Assembly (NCBI GenBank): GCA_947478655.1
Contig: CANJWU010000066.1
Coordinates: 1-6,739 of the forward strand
Direction of reading: 5' to 3'
Source of the DNA: Sphingobacteriales bacterium
Lineage (GTDB): Bacteria; Bacteroidota; Bacteroidia; Sphingobacteriales; Sphingobacteriaceae
Length of the DNA stretch: 6,739 nucleotides
Both the position numbers and the translations under genes were made by a program. Shown here in pieces: positions 5,746 to 6,739 of the stretch (position 1 is the stretch's first letter; the number at the start of each line of letters is the position of its first letter). The notes below the pieces were generated by a model that was not told the DNA's origin, did no database searches, and saw nothing but the letters and a program-made list of their open reading frames with translations.

Positions 5746-6739
5746 ATGAAAAAGTTACTTCTAATTTATACAGGTGGAACCATCGGAATGGTTCAAGATC
5801 AAAAAGGAATTTTAGTACCTTTTGATTTTAATAATATTACCGAAAATGTTCCAGAACTTTCTCGTCTTGATTATCAAGTAGTCGTTATTTCTTTTGATCC
5901 AATATTAGATTCATCCAATATGAATATGGATAGTTGGATCGAAATGGCCAGTATTATTGAAAAGAATTACCACGACTATGATGGCTTTGTTATTTTGCAT
6001 GGTTCAGATACCATGGCTTATACAGCAAGTGCCTTAAGTTTTATGTTAGAAAATTTAGCAAAGCCTGTAATCCTTACAGGCTCTCAGTTACCGATCGGGG
6101 AGATTAGAACAGATGCCAAAGAAAATTTAATTACCGCATTAGAAATTGCTGCTGCAAAAGATGAGCATGGACAGGCAATCGTGAATGAAGTTTGTATTTA
6201 TTTTGATTATAAATTGTTTAGAGGCAATCGTGCAAAGAAAACAGAAGCCAATAAATTCGAAGCATTTAGCTCACCTAATTTTCCAATTTTAGCAGAAGCA
6301 GGGGTACATATTAATTTCAATTCGGAAGTATTGATGCCTCGTTCGGAAGCGGCATTTGTAGTGCATAAAAAATTAAAAAATCCCATTTCCTTATTAAAAA
6401 TATTTCCAGGAATTTCGCCTGCATATGTTCAAGCGGTTATTCATGCGCAAGGCGTGAAAGCTATTATTTTAGAAGGTTTTGGCGCGGGTAATACTTGTAC
6501 AGATGATTGGTTTGTAGCAAGTTTACAACAAGCAGTCGCTAGTGGAATCTTGATATTAGAGATCACCCAATGTATAGGTGGAAATGTAGAAATAGGCAGA
6601 TACGAAACCAGCAAACATTTAGCTAAAATGGGCGTTGTAGGCGGCTTAGATTTAACATTCGAAGCGGCCATTACTAAATTGATGTATTTGTTTGGTCAGG
6701 AGCTAAGCCTAAACGATATTGCCATTCAGCTAAGCCAAA
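5746..6739 (+). CDS. ansA: Type I (cytoplasmic) L-asparaginase, partial at the window end
   Basis: It hydrolyses asparagine to aspartate and ammonia. The frame is open from ATG 5746 to the window end (331 complete codons), so only a short C-terminal piece and the stop are missing. There is no signal peptide, as expected for the AnsA type. Visible motifs are IYTGGTIGM at 7-15 with nucleophile Thr12, SSNM at 56-59 in the substrate-serine region, HGSDTMAYTAS at 85-95, TGSQLPIGEIRTDAKEN at 111-127, and RGNRAKK at 159-165 with Lys165 at the catalytic lysine position. Most family members have HGTDT; here the first Thr is Ser87, which keeps the hydroxyl. The gene lies 12 nt after tatD with no promoter-like sequence between, so it is probably co-transcribed. 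The segment at 232-283 (HAQGVKAIILEGFGAGN through CIGGNVEIG) is the usual C-terminal domain core. Identity is secure. Confidence 0.95.
   Translation, partial: MKKLLLIYTGGTIGMVQDQKGILVPFDFNNITENVPELSRLDYQVVVISFDPILDSSNMNMDSWIEMASIIEKNYHDYDGFVILHGSDTMAYTASALSFMLENLAKPVILTGSQLPIGEIRTDAKENLITALEIAAAKDEHGQAIVNEVCIYFDYKLFRGNRAKKTEANKFEAFSSPNFPILAEAGVHINFNSEVLMPRSEAAFVVHKKLKNPISLLKIFPGISPAYVQAVIHAQGVKAIILEGFGAGNTCTDDWFVASLQQAVASGILILEITQCIGGNVEIGRYETSKHLAKMGVVGGLDLTFEAAITKLMYLFGQELSLNDIAIQLSQ
6062..6082. repeat. Perfect 9-bp inverted repeat inside ansA
   Basis: AGCCTGTAA (6062-6070), TCC, TTACAGGCT (6074-6082) forms a perfect 9-bp hairpin with a 3-nt loop. It lies in codons for the conserved segment KPVILTGS. 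No T-tract follows, so it is not a terminator. It may be a chance result of the codons used. Confidence 0.3.

Noticed and set aside
6441..6671. 76-codon minus-strand open frame inside ansA
   Set aside because: Lies opposite conserved asparaginase motifs that are clearly coded on the plus strand.
6701..6736. Direct repeat AGCTAAGCC at 6701-6709 and 6728-6736
   Set aside because: Nine bases in the same reading frame 27 bp apart, both encoding Leu-Ser; easily chance, and no third copy is seen.

Overview
The window looks like an ordinary housekeeping stretch of a Bacteroidota chromosome, possibly from the Sphingobacteriia/Chitinophagia side, although rank below phylum is a guess. The evidence is an AT-rich sequence, A/T-rich leaders without Shine-Dalgarno motifs, matches to the Bacteroidota promoter box TAnnTTTG, an FQSC-type lipobox, and protein variants that resemble those I recall from this phylum.

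Left part (1-1586). A divergent promoter-like element (16-45, minus) points off the left edge. recF (104-1216) and a small DUF721/DciA-like gene (1219-1515) follow on the plus strand, 2 nt apart, as a replication/repair pair. They end at a strong hairpin terminator (1534-1571) with an A-tract on one side and a T-tract on the other. It also serves ndk, which converges from the minus strand (1587-2006).

Middle part (2007-4968). A 132-bp divergent spacer separates ndk from a plus-strand run: nrnA (DHH/DHHA1 phosphoesterase, 2139-3146) and two adjacent, full-length paralogous genes for exported FKBP-type prolyl isomerases (3171-4037 and 4046-4906). The first FKBP has a lipoprotein signal and the second a signal peptidase I signal. 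Each has an N-terminal FKBP-like domain lacking key active-site residues and a C-terminal domain that keeps most or all of them. The run ends at a rho-independent terminator (4919-4953).

Right part (4969-6739). A TatD-family metal hydrolase gene begins only 15 nt after that terminator. It is followed 12 nt later by ansA, a cytoplasmic type I asparaginase cut by the window end after 331 codons.

No RNA gene, mobile element, CRISPR array or recent insertion is visible, and no stretch over 300 bp lacks a gene. I find no undescribed system. The most interesting items are the tandem double-domain FKBPs, the recF/DciA-like pair, the promoter and terminator arrangements, and a Thr-to-Ser change at a catalytic position of the asparaginase.
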